Source: Mycosarcoma maydis
Lineage: Eukaryota; Basidiomycota; Ustilaginomycetes; Ustilaginales
Length of the DNA: 64,000 nt
NCBI RefSeq assembly: GCF_000328475.2
Contig: NC_026494.1
Span: forward strand, 186,001 to 250,000
Direction of reading: 5' to 3'
Below the pieces are notes generated by a model that saw nothing but the letters and a program-made list of their open reading frames with translations, was not told the origin of the DNA and searched no databases. A program made the translations under genes and the position numbers. This document shows positions 1 through 11,218 of this stretch, one piece after another. Positions within the stretch are counted from its first letter, which is position 1; the number at the start of each line of letters is the position of its first letter.

Positions 1-1397
1 CGTGCAATTCGCAATTCGCGATTCACGATTGTGAATGTAGAGAGCTCCGCCAGCTCCGCCAGCTCCAGCTTGACCTGCTTGGCCTGCTTTGCTCGTCTGC
101 GCGTGGCTCGACCTCGAACTTTAGAAACAATCACGAGTGCCTCGAACGCGCAACACGCTTAAGAAGAACCACGGAAAGCGCAAAGGTCCGCAGCAGCCGC
201 CGCCGCCCAAAAAAATGTAATAGTCGACGACAGCAGCCACAAGCCAAAATCCACAAGCAGCCGTCAACGCGCTGGAATCGTGAATCCATTCGTGATTCAC
301 TCGGAGTTGCAGATGCAGTGTATTTCTCGCACGAATGGATGCGAGATCGACGGCTCCGCGTCGCGTTCAGTGGGTCCGTCACCGCTCACCACTGCACGAC
401 TCGTGACGCCTACGCACGACTGTCTCGCAGCATGACCTAACACTTTGCAGTTTCCTTTGTGCTTCGTGCTTCGTGTCGGTGCTTGGTCCTCATGCCTCCA
501 CACGCTCGCGAGTTGCTTCGCTCTACCTGCTCTTTAGCATGTACTTAGCTTCTGCGTCTCCTTCGTTTCCTCGTATCACGTGTTACCTTTTTAGCCATTT
601 CGTGCTCTTGAGCGTACGAGTGACGAGTGTGGCTTTAGTAGCTTCTGTCAGCCTCGGCTGCAGAAAGTTTTGTTGGCTGATGTCTTACGTCTTGCTGCTC
701 TTTCATGGATCGGCTGCTCCAGCTGTTGTTGCGCAGCAGATTCAGGACCAAGGTGCTGGAAGATCAGGCTTCCTCCACCACTACCTTCTCTTCTCCCTCT
801 CAGCCCTCTTAGCTGTGTTCCTTCTCATCCCGGTGTTACTTGTCGTGGCTCTCACTACATATGGCAATTTATTTTTTTTGGCGAGAGCGAAAGGTGATAT
901 GCAAGCACGAAGACCACGGATCACGGCTTACGGATGCGTCCGTGCGGTGTTGGATTTCAGCGTTCGTCGCTTGCCACCCTAGAAATTTTCATCGGCGCAC
1001 AGACGTGCAGGTAGAATAGCACTTGACTGTGACTTTTTCACTGAGCTCCACACCGCATGTTTCGAGTTTTTCTTTTTTTGTTTTTCTCTTTTTTTTTTTT
1101 GGGTCTCTAAACGCACAATTATTTTTTTGCGAGTCGTGTGTGCACCGAATCACCAACGCTCAAGGAAAAGAAAAACGCGGTATTCGTGATTTGCTGCCAA
1201 CTTGGAAGAAACGTTTTATTCGAGATTCACGAATCTGAGATTTTTTTCTCTTCCAATTTTGAGCTGAAACGGATGGATATCAAGGCGAAAGCTGTGATAG
1301 CTTTGATCTGACCCATCATCTCATCAAGCTCGTACTGGTTGCTCGTGCTTCTCCCGTCCACCATATCACTCGTGCTTCTAAGAACATCTGCCTCAAT
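1..1397. other. Left-edge intergenic region
   Basis: No gene could be supported here. The stretch holds copies of the dispersed TCACGA-core motif (21-37, 275-300, about 1220-1235) and a T-rich tract around 1068-1100. Open frames exist, such as a hydrophobic one at 473-982, but it begins at a non-ATG codon and its hydrophobicity follows from T-rich DNA. The last few hundred bases should contain the promoter and leader of the histone chaperone that begins at 1398. Confidence 0.6.
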
Positions 1398-2171
1398 ATG
1401 ACAGACGCTTACCGCCAGCCCGAGGCCAAGACGTTCTCGGATTCTCTGCAGCAAAAAGTGGATGCTCTCGTCAAGGACTTCCGCAAGGCGGATGTTGAGC
1501 TCATCAAGCACGAGCTCAAGCTGAATGCTCCTCTGTACAAGAAGCGTGCCGAGATCGTTTCTTCGGTCAAGGACTTTTGGTTCCAGGCTTTGATCAACTG
1601 CATGGCTACCAACGTTTACATCGATGATGCTGACCACGAAGCTCTTTCGTACCTGTCCAACGTGCAAGTGGAGCGTGATGTCGAGGACCCACGAGCTGCG
1701 AGCATCACGTTCAGTTTCCGCGAGAACCCGTTCTTCTCGAACGAGAAGCTCGTCAAGAAGTTTTCGCTCGTCGAGGGCGCCAAGTCGTTGGAGGAGGAGT
1801 TCAATTTTTTGCAAGAGACCAAGCCCGAGAAGACGCAGATTGACTGGAAGTCGGACGACAAGAACTTGTCCAAGCTCAAGCCCACCATTGGCGGTCCCGA
1901 GAGCGACGACTTTGAGCCTGGCTCTTTCTTCTCGACGTTTTTCGAAAACACCGACCAGGAGGTCGCCGGTGGCATCGGACACGCTCTGATCATGGACTTC
2001 TGGCCAGGTGCCATCGACTTCTACACGGGCGCCGATGACCTCGACTTTGACGATGACGACTTTGACAGCGAAGATGACGAAGACGACCAAGACGATGACG
2101 ATGACGATGACGCCGAAATCGACCTCGAGGACGATGAGCGTCCCAAGAAAAAGTCCAAGGCTGACGCGTAA
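1398..2171 (+). CDS. SET/NAP family histone chaperone
   Basis: Predicted 257-residue nucleosome assembly protein of the SET/Vps75 type, a histone-binding dimer that acts in chromatin assembly in nucleus and cytoplasm. Residues about 7-45 form a charged helix (QQKVDALVKDFRKADVELIK) matching the long NAP dimerisation helix. It is followed by the earmuff domain with the typical KDFWFQAL, DPRAASITFSFRENPFFSNEKLVKKF and GSFFSTFF stretches. The C-terminus (about 213-250) is almost pure Asp/Glu and ends in a basic PKKKSK patch, which could be a nuclear signal. Length and order fit the family and no intron is needed. The ATG at 1398 is the first in frame and precedes the helix at the usual distance. 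SET versus Vps75 orthology is not settled by eye. Confidence 0.88.
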   Translation: MTDAYRQPEAKTFSDSLQQKVDALVKDFRKADVELIKHELKLNAPLYKKRAEIVSSVKDFWFQALINCMATNVYIDDADHEALSYLSNVQVERDVEDPRAASITFSFRENPFFSNEKLVKKFSLVEGAKSLEEEFNFLQETKPEKTQIDWKSDDKNLSKLKPTIGGPESDDFEPGSFFSTFFENTDQEVAGGIGHALIMDFWPGAIDFYTGADDLDFDDDDFDSEDDEDDQDDDDDDDAEIDLEDDERPKKKSKADA

Positions 2172-5100
2172 ACGCGAGCTTCCTCGCTCGTGCTCTTAGC
2201 TTGTTCTTGTGCTTGTTCTTGATTCCACTGCTCTCTACCTTGTCTTGGATGTCAATCCACTTTCGTTTTCCAATGCCACATGCAGCCAGCTGACTTGATA
2301 TTTGCGGGGTTTCAACCACGTTTACGTCGATGCCACTATCGTTGCTCACCCGTCCGTCGCTGTAGACCTGTTTTGACTCTCAGGTCGTTCTCACTTCAGA
2401 CGTCCATTCGCTCGCTAGCAGCGGTGCTGCAAGCGGTGCCGTCATCTGTGTATCAATACCATCTCCTTTTTTTGAATCTACATTCTCTGTACGGATTCGT
2501 TCGGTCCTGCGTACGTGACTCGACATGGTTGCCGCGGTGAGGCATCTACGCGTCAAGGATCTGCGGAATCAAACACGTCGGTTTGACAAATCAGTTGGCA
2601 GACCAAGCCCAAGCCCAAGTGCGATGCGGTGGCGAGGTGGAGCTTGAGCGCCATCTGAGCTGAGCGCGCATCTTGTCGTGCGCAGTAGCATGCTTGGCTG
2701 GTGAACACGCAGGATTCTCGGCGACTGAGAAGCGCCCTCGGCGTAGAGTGTTGAGCGGTCGAGTGCTGAGCGTTGAGCCTCTAGTGGCAGCCAGGTTGCC
2801 GTCATACATGCGCACCACTGGTCGAGCCACATTCGTGCTAGTACCTGGTTGGCTGATATGCTCATGCTTTCGATCCTTGAGCTAAGATGAGTGCATTTCT
2901 AGTCGCTGATTTCAGGCTCTGTGCTAGCTTGACTGAAGAGGGTACAGAAGAGAGGATGTGATTTCGACTTGCGACAAGACAATCACGAATTTCAAAGTGC
3001 GCGTATGCGACGCTCCTTGGTGGCACGACTGCATCGTCAAAGCGTTGCCGACGCGGTGGCGAAACCGCGATCCATGTCGGCCGTCCTCTCGAGCAGAAAT
3101 CTGCATACGTCCGCATGGCGGGCAGGCTAGAATCCCAACGACCAACGACCAACGACCAACACCATACGAGATGACAGGGAGAGTGCGTAACAAAGCCATC
3201 CGCGTGGTTGAGCGTCTTAACGGTCTCACCGACGCACGCTTCAGTAGAACGACAAGCGAACGTGATGATTCCTACCATCAAGCAGCAAGCCGAATACGAA
3301 TAGCTCTTGGGTCCTGCCTTGGCCACACTCGTGACTCGTGCCTGTGCCGAGACAGCCGGATGAAGTAAGTTCAGCATTTGTTTTCACGCTGTGCTAGCGT
3401 GCCAGCACTGTGTTGTGCCACAACGATTCACTACCATTATACACTGGCGCAGCTTTCAAGCTTAGGGTTACGAAATGCACGCTGCAACCAAACGTGTTAC
3501 AAGGGCTGCTGCGCGCAGTAGCGATGGTGATGTGTTCTGGTTTCAATTCGTGATTGTCGTGCTTGGTGGGTCATACCGCGAACAGAACGGGAGCATAGCA
3601 TGGTCTGGTGCGCGCGTGTAGTCACGAATTTACGCCATGTCTCAGCGAGCTCGCCCCGCACCGCGACTGGATCGCTTGGTCCTGAAGCTCTTGCCAGGCG
3701 AGACAAAAGCAAGCAAGCTTCCAAAGGACGACTCCGACTAAGGCGCGAGGCAGATCAGGCTAGACGCCACGTTCTTTGTCTTCGACTGACCTCTTGTGCG
3801 GTGCCTGAACAAAGGCGGCTAGAACGCTCGCATGCCCCGCGGTCCGCACCGGGTTGGCGGTAGATCACACACACAGACCCAAGTCGCGAAGCTGCCAACG
3901 TCGATCTTCTACTGTTCCAGCTTCGATCTGTGTGATGGGCAGATGAGCAGAGGACGCTGTGCGGCTATACTGTATATATTTACACCAAACATGTTGGTAA
4001 TAGTAATGCGTGAAGCCGTGAGTCCCACACCGCACGCAGCTTTGAGCCGCAAGAGCAAAGACGAACCGCGCGATCACACAAATCCGCGACTCGCGACTCG
4101 CGCCACACAGCACACAGCACACAGCGCAGTCGTAAATCGTGAATCGTGAACCGTGAATCGTGAAATGTGTCGTGATTGCCCCGTGAGCCGCTGTAGCAAT
4201 CACGAATCACGAATCGAAAATTGGATTCAGTTTCATGAGCCGCCGTTTGCATTCGTGTCAGCTTTGTACCTTTTTTTGTTGTCTAACTACTCACGACTTA
4301 CGAATCACCTGATTGGCCCACATTCGTGATTCGCGCAAATCCCATCTGACCGCTGACGGTTGCCTGCGCCAAGCCACGTGAAAGTGGATCGTTTGAGTTG
4401 ACTTGAGACATTTGCCCCACAAACCAAGAGCTGAGAATTCTGTCGGCTGTGTGGCGGTGGCGAGCGGTGAGCACTTGCTTGGAACGAGCCGCCATTCGAG
4501 ATGCGATCGCGCTGGTAAAACGCACCATCCATGGTTCAACGACAGCTCTGGGGCGTGCTTGTTCGAACGACGACGGAACGTGCACTGCCGATCTGCCAAG
4601 TATAGAAACAGACCCTGAGCTGGTTGGCCAGAAGAGGAAGCGAAAGGGAGAAGGAGGAATACCCTAAAACAAGGTACCAAACGCGAACCTCGAGGAACCT
4701 CTGATACAGCTCGACAGGGTTCAAGGGCCAAGTTTGCAAGCGCAGATCGACACGGACGAGCGGTTGAATCTCTAAGTGTGTCTTCAAGGGGCTATGGTGC
4801 ATGCTATTTCCCGCGCTATGCACCCAAACGTGCAGTGAGTGCATTCGCGATTTCGTATTTCTGCTAGTGCAAACCTAGGGAAGAAAGGAAACGCAGCGCG
4901 CCACACTCGAGATGCCATGATTCGTGATCGCTTGGTTTGCGAAGTCAACTCCCTTCACTTACTCTTGACTGTCACTGAGCCAACTCGAAGAATCCAAAGG
5001 ATCGTCTCTGGCTGCGCTTCCGAAAGTGGTCGGAGCATGCCTGTGCGTTGTGGGCGCTGAGGCGGGGTGCCAACTGAAAACACTGCGTACGAGCGGGGCT

Positions 5101-5126
5101 GAGCTGAGCTGAGCTGAGCTGAGCTG
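5101..5126. repeat. (GAGCT)n tandem repeat
   Basis: About five units of the pentamer GAGCT in a row in non-coding DNA. It is a simple microsatellite with no sign of function. Confidence 0.9.
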
Positions 5127-5752
5127 CGTCGACAAGTCACGCCAACAAGCAAAGCCCTTGTTCCAGGCCCTCATTTTTCTTTTCTTATTTGCGTTTTTAT
5201 TTCTTTTGTCCCTTTTCTTTTCGCTTGATGGTCACAGCAGTCATTAGACAGACTTTGCTTGCAAGGACCCTGGTCCATGCTTTGGTTTGCAGTGATAGCG
5301 GCGGTCTGAATTCAAGACTGGATACAGAAGAAACAGACATAGTGGACCGTGAACGTAAGGAAAGCTTTGCCAGACACAGAGCAAAATCCAACGTGCACGC
5401 TGTGGAAGGAAAGCTACAGTCACGAGTATCAGCTGCGCGCTGCTCTCCACAGCGGAGTTAAAGCAGACTAAAGCACAAGGCGGCTTGGTGTTAACTTACA
5501 AAATAACAGCGCTCTACCCTTTGTGATTGGATGGTGTGGGCACCAGTCACAGTGCTGCAGAGCTAAAACCAGTCACCAGTCAAACCAGGTCAAATGCGGG
5601 GTGGAATTTTGCGCTTTTTTCTTCGGGGCAGATTCACAGATTGGTCTTTGCCCATTCATGATTTACTGTGCAGTACTTCTGCTAAGTTATTGTAACCGTA
5701 TCTGTACCTCGCACCTCAATTCTAGCCCATAATGAGCTCACTGTGCGCCAAG

Positions 5753-5810
5753 TTTTTTTTTTCTTTTCTTTTCTTTTCTTTTCTTTTCTTTTCTTTATTT
5801 TCTTTTCGCT
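5753..5810. repeat. Poly-T / (TTTTC)n tract
   Basis: A run of ten T followed by about seven units of TTTTC. It is a strand-asymmetric polypyrimidine tract in non-coding DNA. Confidence 0.9.
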
Positions 5811-6060
5811 TCTTTTGTCGTGTGCGAGGCGGGCCAATCTTGATTCTGTATATACTATCGTGGACCCCTCACTCCAACTCCAACAGCCGTCAAACTCCGT
5901 TCATTCCTCTTTCTGCTCATTCATCACGAGGTACCTGATCACCAAACTGCTAACTGCTACCACAAAGATTGACTTTGTGTTGGAGGTGTGTGATTCGACA
6001 ATCAAGAATATCGGAAGCAAGCACACAGTATTTTTCTTCTGAATTCACGAATCATTCACC

Positions 6061-6120
6061 AATCACGAATCACGAATCACGAATCACGAATCACGAATCA
6101 CGAATCACGAACCACGAATG
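6061..6120. repeat. Tandem heptamer array (AATCACG)
   Basis: Seven perfect consecutive copies of AATCACG (6061-6109), then one copy with a single change (AACCACG) and a partial unit. This is the cleanest array of the heptamer family that recurs through the intergenic DNA of the window. There are no spacers of constant length, so it is not CRISPR-like. Confidence 0.95.
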
Positions 6121-6478
6121 GGTGGTACCTAAATTATCTTTCGGTTTCAGAGGCGAGGTGCTAAGCGAGAATCACTGTTTTAGTCTCCGCTCGTCTAACG
6201 CCCTTAGAGAGAGTCACGAGTGTGTGAGTGTGACTTTCGAGAGGCGTGGTGCCTAACTCGGTTTCGGGCTTGTACGCAGCTTTTTAACAAAGCTTGATAG
6301 CTTGTGCGACTGCCTCTATCGTTGTTGTCTCACAATCAACCACGAATCACCTGGCAGGTGACAGGTCTGAGTGTCGAGTGATTGGATGATTGGTTGCCAT
6401 CAGAAAAGTGACTCCGATGCAACTCGCTTTGGTGACTGCTTTGCGCTTCTGCCGCCCATTACACCGTTACACTGTAGA

Positions 6479-6512
6479 CAATCGTGAATCACGATCGGTG
6501 GATTCACGATTG
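6479..6512. repeat. 12-bp perfect inverted repeat of the heptamer motif
   Basis: CAATCGTGAATC (6479-6490) is followed after 10 bases by its exact reverse complement GATTCACGATTG (6501-6512). It could form a hairpin or offer two opposed protein-binding half-sites. It lies about 540 bp upstream of the start codon at 7050. Confidence 0.9.
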
Positions 6513-6716
6513 CAGCTTGGTTGGTTCAGTATGAGGTATTTCCCCCGCAATCATCAATTCCTCACCACCTCTCTCTCTCTCTCTTTATTTGGCCACTCAG
6601 AGCTGGTTGCGGCAGCCCCATTCGTGATTGTCCACTGTCGCCTTCTCGAACCGCACTCAACAATCGTGAATCTCGTATGCTGTGATCGTTGCTCTGTTTT
6701 GAGAAGCGTTTGTCCT

Positions 6717-6743
6717 ATCCATCCATCCATTCATCCATCCATC
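6717..6743. repeat. (ATCC)n microsatellite
   Basis: About six ATCC units with one interruption, inside the pyrimidine-rich upstream region of the gene at 7050. Confidence 0.9.
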
Positions 6744-7049
6744 TTTCCTTCTTTTCTCCATCCACAAAAGCAGAGTCCCTCGGCGCTTTGACCCCCTTCG
6801 AGAATCATCGTCTACTCCTATATCATCATCCAGCCATTCTACGCTACCGCAGCATTGGAATCAGCCACAAGTAACGCAGCCGTTCTTCTCACCTTTCTTT
6901 CGACGTGCCTCCGTCTACGTGACTACACGGGCCTTCATCTTTCAAGTTGGACCTAGCTGTAATCAACCTTCGAAGCCCGACATTTTACCGCGTACCTGAA
7001 TCCGTCACGCAGCGAGCGCTCTTGTTAAGCAGCGACTACCTATTTCGCC

Positions 7050-10000
7050 ATGTCTTCCAAATACGACCCACACATGTCGTCGTCCAGAAGGTCTCTTGAT
7101 GATTCAGATCCAAGCTTCGCCCCACACACAAATGACGCTGCCATGCTTCGTCCTGTCACAGCAAGCGGATCCCATTCCAATGCCTCGTCAGCTTCGCTCG
7201 GAAACCGCGGCGCCCCTATGCATGCCATGATGGTTCCCGGCGTTATTGTACCCACCATGGAACGCCCAGATCCCACCTCACCCTTCTCGGATTGGGAAGC
7301 CTACATTGTCAAACAGGCGCAGACCTGGTCCGACAAACGCGCTCAACCATCTCCGTCATTCCCGCCACAGAGCAAGAACCACGGGCCACGCATAGCATGG
7401 GCCGACCAAGTTCGTAAACCTCCTTCTCAAACACAGCCGCTCACCTATACAAAAGCCCGCGATCGTTTCGCACCGCCCCCTGTTCCTCAAGACCCATCTT
7501 CTCCTAGTTCACACGGTCTCTTCCACAGACCGTCCCGATACAATATCAATGTTGAACACAGCACTCCGCCCCCGTCTACCTCATCCGTGGGTGATCCAAA
7601 CATCTCGTCGCCCATAATCACCAGCCCCATCCCCTTGGCAGCGCAACTGTCTTTGGCAGCTCCCCTACCCGCTCCCGTGCACACTGCAACGTCGGCTGCC
7701 GACGCTCCTCATTCTCGCGCCTTTGCAGAGCCACTCCAAGTGCCCCGGAATGTCGAGTCCACAGCCTCTTCCATCCGTAGCCTTTCGTCTCTGCCGCTCT
7801 CGCTCTCGAGTGGTGACTTTTCCGCTTCGCTCCTCATCGACTTTGACAAGCGAGACTCACTCATTTCCAACTCGTCCAGTCGAGCGCCGGGTCCCTCCGA
7901 CTTGCTTGCTACCTCGCTATCCGCCCTTCTCGACTCGCAGAGCCGCGCTCCTCCTTCGATTGCAAGCACTTACTCGATGCAATCGCGTCGCTCCTCGTGG
8001 GCCAGTTCAATCGACTTGGACCCAGCCATTATCTGTACCCCTCCCCTATCCACCGAGGGCTGGCAGGAGCAGCCTCAGCCTGGTCGCCCCGATTTCCTCG
8101 CCGAATATGGCCTCGACCACGACACCGAAGAGAGCGACACCGAGTGCAGCCACTATCCTGACGAACACGAGGCGCTTTCTTCGTTGCCATCCTTAAGCAT
8201 GTCCCCGCCCAAGACACCGCAAGATCATGAGCTACCATCTCAGTCCGTCTTTCAGCGTCTCGAGGCGGATCTCATCTCGCTCAGCGGTAATGATGACAAC
8301 AACTCTCAGCGCCTCACGCCCGACGGTCGTCCTCTCCCATCACTCGAAATCGCTAGTCTGCCCAGAGAAAAGGAAGAAATGGTACGCAAGGCACGAGCTC
8401 GTATCCTCAGCCCGACCTCGTTCAAGAAGGCTTTCTCTCTCAAACCTAAAGGCTCCAACCCAGGTTCGGCCTCGTTGGGCTCTCGCTCCAACGACTCGTC
8501 GCCCAGCCTTGTCAACAGCAGCTCCGAGGAGGTCGGCAAAATCAGCGAGACACCTATCCAGACTCCCACCACAGCGTCTATGCGACCTGACCTGCCCAGC
8601 TTTGTCACCGAGGACATGACGCAGTGGGCTGCAGGCGTTCCACCTGTGGCACCGCCCGCTTCTGCTGCTCCTCATGCACCCGCTATGCAGCTGTCACCAT
8701 CCATCGACTCATCCGCGCACACCCCAAGCTCCGCCCACAGTTCCGCCGAAACGCCGCTTTCACCTAGCTTTAGCAACTCGGCTGCCTCATTCGTCTCGCG
8801 ATCGTCGCACGAATGTCCCTCTTCCATCGGCTCCTTCGGTCAGAGAAAGCATCGAGTGGGCACTCCTGGCCTCACCAAGAAATCCGCCGCCGACGCTAGC
8901 ATCGCCACACCTACGCTCGACCCTCACCTTGCGCGCGTCCAGACGCGAGCTCGATCTACTGGCAGCATCAGCTCGCAAACGCCTTCTGTCACGCTCAGTG
9001 CCACCTCGTCCAACCGACGTCCCCGCACTTCGCGCAAGAGCGGAAGAAGTCGTATCACTGACGGCATGCCCAGCTTCGCCAACATAGCAAGCACGTTGGC
9101 TGTGCCAGCTTCGCAACAGAGGCGTCTCTCGAATCGAAGCGTTTCCAGCGAAGGATCGGTCGACAATCACAGCAATGCCTCCAACGCCTCCAGCTACGCC
9201 AAGGTTGGTGGCTCGTCGGACGACGGCATGCCACCGCTCTCTCCCTCGCCCTCGAGCAATTCCGCGACGCCGGTGTTTAAGAGCGTATTGCGAAAGCGTG
9301 TGCCTTCTGAAGACTTTTCCCTGTTATCACCCAAGAAGGAGGTCTCGTTCGACCTGCCTAGCCCAGCAGGCTTTGACGCTGTAGATGAGGCTCGCGGTGA
9401 AGAGGAAGAGATCCTCGAGCACGAGCAGAGGCAGCGCAGTCACCTTAAGCTGCCGCCTATGAAGCTGCAGCTCAAGCAAAGTGCTGCCACTACGGACGAT
9501 GCATTGGCTGCTGTTCCGGAATCGTCCAAGCGCGTGACTCTGGATGATTTCCACATTATTCACTTCCTGTCCACCTTCGGTCGCGATCTCAAGATTGTCG
9601 AGTCGCTAGAAGTGCTCGACAACATGCATGCAGATTCGGACGACTGGCCTAAGCGCCAAGATTGGGACTCGCTGCCTGGCTACCTGGTCGCCTACGTAAC
9701 CACCTTGCTCTCGCGCTTTGCTGACGACAGCGCTACGCTCGTCTATTCGGATGAGCGTGCTCCCATCTCTAAAGCCAACAGGACAGTATCGGCTCCCTTG
9801 CTCAGCAGCCACCCCTGGTACACTTCCACCGTGCGCTCGATCCTGCGCATAGCCAGCTGGGAGCAGCCGCTCGTATCTGCGAGTGTCTCGTCGTTCTATG
9901 CCCTGAGTATAGTCAAGGGCAAGCTCGCTGCTGTCGTTCTGCTTGCCTGCTTGGCGTTCCTGGTTACTACCCAGGCGGCTCAGAGTGACTCTTGTTCGAA

Positions 10001-10793
10001 CGACGCGGAAGAGCTCAGCGAAGCGTACAGCAAGATCGCCTCGGTTCTGTTCGGCTCTGCAAGCACGCACGAGCGTATGCGCAATCTGGTTCTGTGGCGA
10101 TCGCCCAAAGCTTCACTTCGGTTGACTGGCCTGCTGTTGGCTCTTGCTGCTGGTGCAACCAGATTCGGCAGCGGACTGATCATGTCGTTGCCGGGACTGC
10201 TGATCGGTCTGGCGTTGTTTGTCTGGCTGCCCGCTATCGTACGCCAGCCCAAGTGGGCGCCGACTTGGCTCAAGCAGGGCAACCCTTTGGACGTGCTGCT
10301 GTACGATGTTCCTACGAATGCTCAACATGCGATCCTCACGTTGCGACGCCGAGCTGCCAGTGGTGAACAGCTTATCCGGCGTCCGGCCTCGGAAGATAAG
10401 CTTGCAAGTCTTTCAACCACGTCGTTTGACCACCGCGTATCCGCACAGGAACTGCAGCACGTCAGCGACGTGATCGATGGCGCCTACTTTGGCGTCCACG
10501 ACAACGAAGCTGGTCATTTGATTGTGCTTGCTTCGCGCATCATCTTCCGAACGCTCGCCAGCAAGTCGGACGAGCCGATCAGCTTTACCAAGGAGCTCGC
10601 TAGCGCAAGCACGGGCAACGGATGCAAGATCGCCTTTGACGCACGTCTTGAAAAAGTGGTCTGTCTGCAAAAGACGCAGCGTGGTTTGGAGGTGAGACTC
10701 AAGAATGGCCAAAAGGTCCAGTTTGACCAGATGGAAGGTAGAGACGAGGCGTTTGCTAGGATCGTCGCTCTCGCTCCACAGAAGTGGCATTGA
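7050..10793 (+). CDS. Large Ser-rich membrane protein with C-terminal GRAM/PH-like domain
   Basis: A single-exon protein of 1247 residues. Residues 1 to about 830 are low-complexity, rich in Ser, Pro and Ala, and likely disordered, with many SP/TP sites that could be phosphorylated. A folded part starts near VTLDDFHIIHFLSTFGRDLK (about 830). Hydrophobic segments follow at about 955-977 and as a longer pair at about 1024-1063. The last 115 residues resemble a GRAM/PH-type lipid-binding fold (LIVLASRIIFRT, then a basic strand pattern, ending near DEAFARIVAL). This architecture suggests a membrane-anchored protein at the ER or another organelle with a cytosolic lipid- or protein-contact domain. 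That is inference from layout; I do not recognise an ortholog. The ATG at 7050 sits in a good context (cgccATG). Confidence 0.7.
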   Translation: MSSKYDPHMSSSRRSLDDSDPSFAPHTNDAAMLRPVTASGSHSNASSASLGNRGAPMHAMMVPGVIVPTMERPDPTSPFSDWEAYIVKQAQTWSDKRAQPSPSFPPQSKNHGPRIAWADQVRKPPSQTQPLTYTKARDRFAPPPVPQDPSSPSSHGLFHRPSRYNINVEHSTPPPSTSSVGDPNISSPIITSPIPLAAQLSLAAPLPAPVHTATSAADAPHSRAFAEPLQVPRNVESTASSIRSLSSLPLSLSSGDFSASLLIDFDKRDSLISNSSSRAPGPSDLLATSLSALLDSQSRAPPSIASTYSMQSRRSSWASSIDLDPAIICTPPLSTEGWQEQPQPGRPDFLAEYGLDHDTEESDTECSHYPDEHEALSSLPSLSMSPPKTPQDHELPSQSVFQRLEADLISLSGNDDNNSQRLTPDGRPLPSLEIASLPREKEEMVRKARARILSPTSFKKAFSLKPKGSNPGSASLGSRSNDSSPSLVNSSSEEVGKISETPIQTPTTASMRPDLPSFVTEDMTQWAAGVPPVAPPASAAPHAPAMQLSPSIDSSAHTPSSAHSSAETPLSPSFSNSAASFVSRSSHECPSSIGSFGQRKHRVGTPGLTKKSAADASIATPTLDPHLARVQTRARSTGSISSQTPSVTLSATSSNRRPRTSRKSGRSRITDGMPSFANIASTLAVPASQQRRLSNRSVSSEGSVDNHSNASNASSYAKVGGSSDDGMPPLSPSPSSNSATPVFKSVLRKRVPSEDFSLLSPKKEVSFDLPSPAGFDAVDEARGEEEEILEHEQRQRSHLKLPPMKLQLKQSAATTDDALAAVPESSKRVTLDDFHIIHFLSTFGRDLKIVESLEVLDNMHADSDDWPKRQDWDSLPGYLVAYVTTLLSRFADDSATLVYSDERAPISKANRTVSAPLLSSHPWYTSTVRSILRIASWEQPLVSASVSSFYALSIVKGKLAAVVLLACLAFLVTTQAAQSDSCSNDAEELSEAYSKIASVLFGSASTHERMRNLVLWRSPKASLRLTGLLLALAAGATRFGSGLIMSLPGLLIGLALFVWLPAIVRQPKWAPTWLKQGNPLDVLLYDVPTNAQHAILTLRRRAASGEQLIRRPASEDKLASLSTTSFDHRVSAQELQHVSDVIDGAYFGVHDNEAGHLIVLASRIIFRTLASKSDEPISFTKELASASTGNGCKIAFDARLEKVVCLQKTQRGLEVRLKNGQKVQFDQMEGRDEAFARIVALAPQKWH

Positions 10794-11218
10794 GGAGCGA
10801 GCAACTCTGTCTGTGATGGTATTTTTTCGTCACCCCGTTGAGGTGATTCGTGATTCGCTCTGTTTTGGAAGAAACACACTCTTTCTCTGCGGTCTTCGGC
10901 CAACGTTTGTTTGCGCAGGACCGGTCTGTATTCCTAGCTTGACCTTGGAGACTTGGGTCGGAAAATCGAATGTTGAAAACACACGCTTGGTGGAGAGTGG
11001 ACACGTGATGATGGCGGGTGACGAGGATTCAATCACGAATGAGGCTCGCTTGGGCTGTTGGTGAGTTGGTCGAGGCTGGTGCTGGACAGACACGCACCAA
11101 GAATATGTGATTGGGTCTGAACGCAGAAGGGAGAAGGTCAAGTGACATTATGGAGGAGAGCAGATCACGGACGGGATTCAGAGAATGAAGAATGTACTGG
11201 TGTTTGCAAGCGGGGAGT
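10794..11218. other. Convergent intergenic region
   Basis: Space between the stops of the membrane-protein gene and the TRM8 gene, presumably both 3' untranslated regions. It contains dispersed TCACGA-core motifs near 10846 and 11030. No gene seen. Confidence 0.6.

Larger units (their letters stand above)
2172..7049. other. 4.9 kb gene-free region
   Basis: No coding gene could be supported. The open frames are short, mutually overlapping and show no recognisable protein. Visible content includes simple repeats (listed separately), many copies of the TCACGA-core heptamer motif (for example 4133-4216 and 4319-4335) and a pyrimidine-rich stretch from about 6550 to 7000 just before the next start codon. 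That stretch is a plausible promoter and leader for the gene at 7050. TATA-like strings at about 3966 and 5848 have no obvious gene after them. A multi-exon gene or a non-coding RNA cannot be excluded. Confidence 0.55.

Noticed and set aside
473..982. Hydrophobic 169-codon frame as a membrane protein
   Set aside because: Non-ATG start, composition explained by T-rich DNA, no helix-loop pattern or family feature, and an equally open overlapping frame.
2862..3377. 171-codon minus-strand frame
   Set aside because: Two other frames over the same bases are also open, and no domain, leader or splice signal is visible.
6061..6120. CRISPR-like array
   Set aside because: Units are 7 bp with no spacers, and the genome is eukaryotic; this is a simple tandem repeat.
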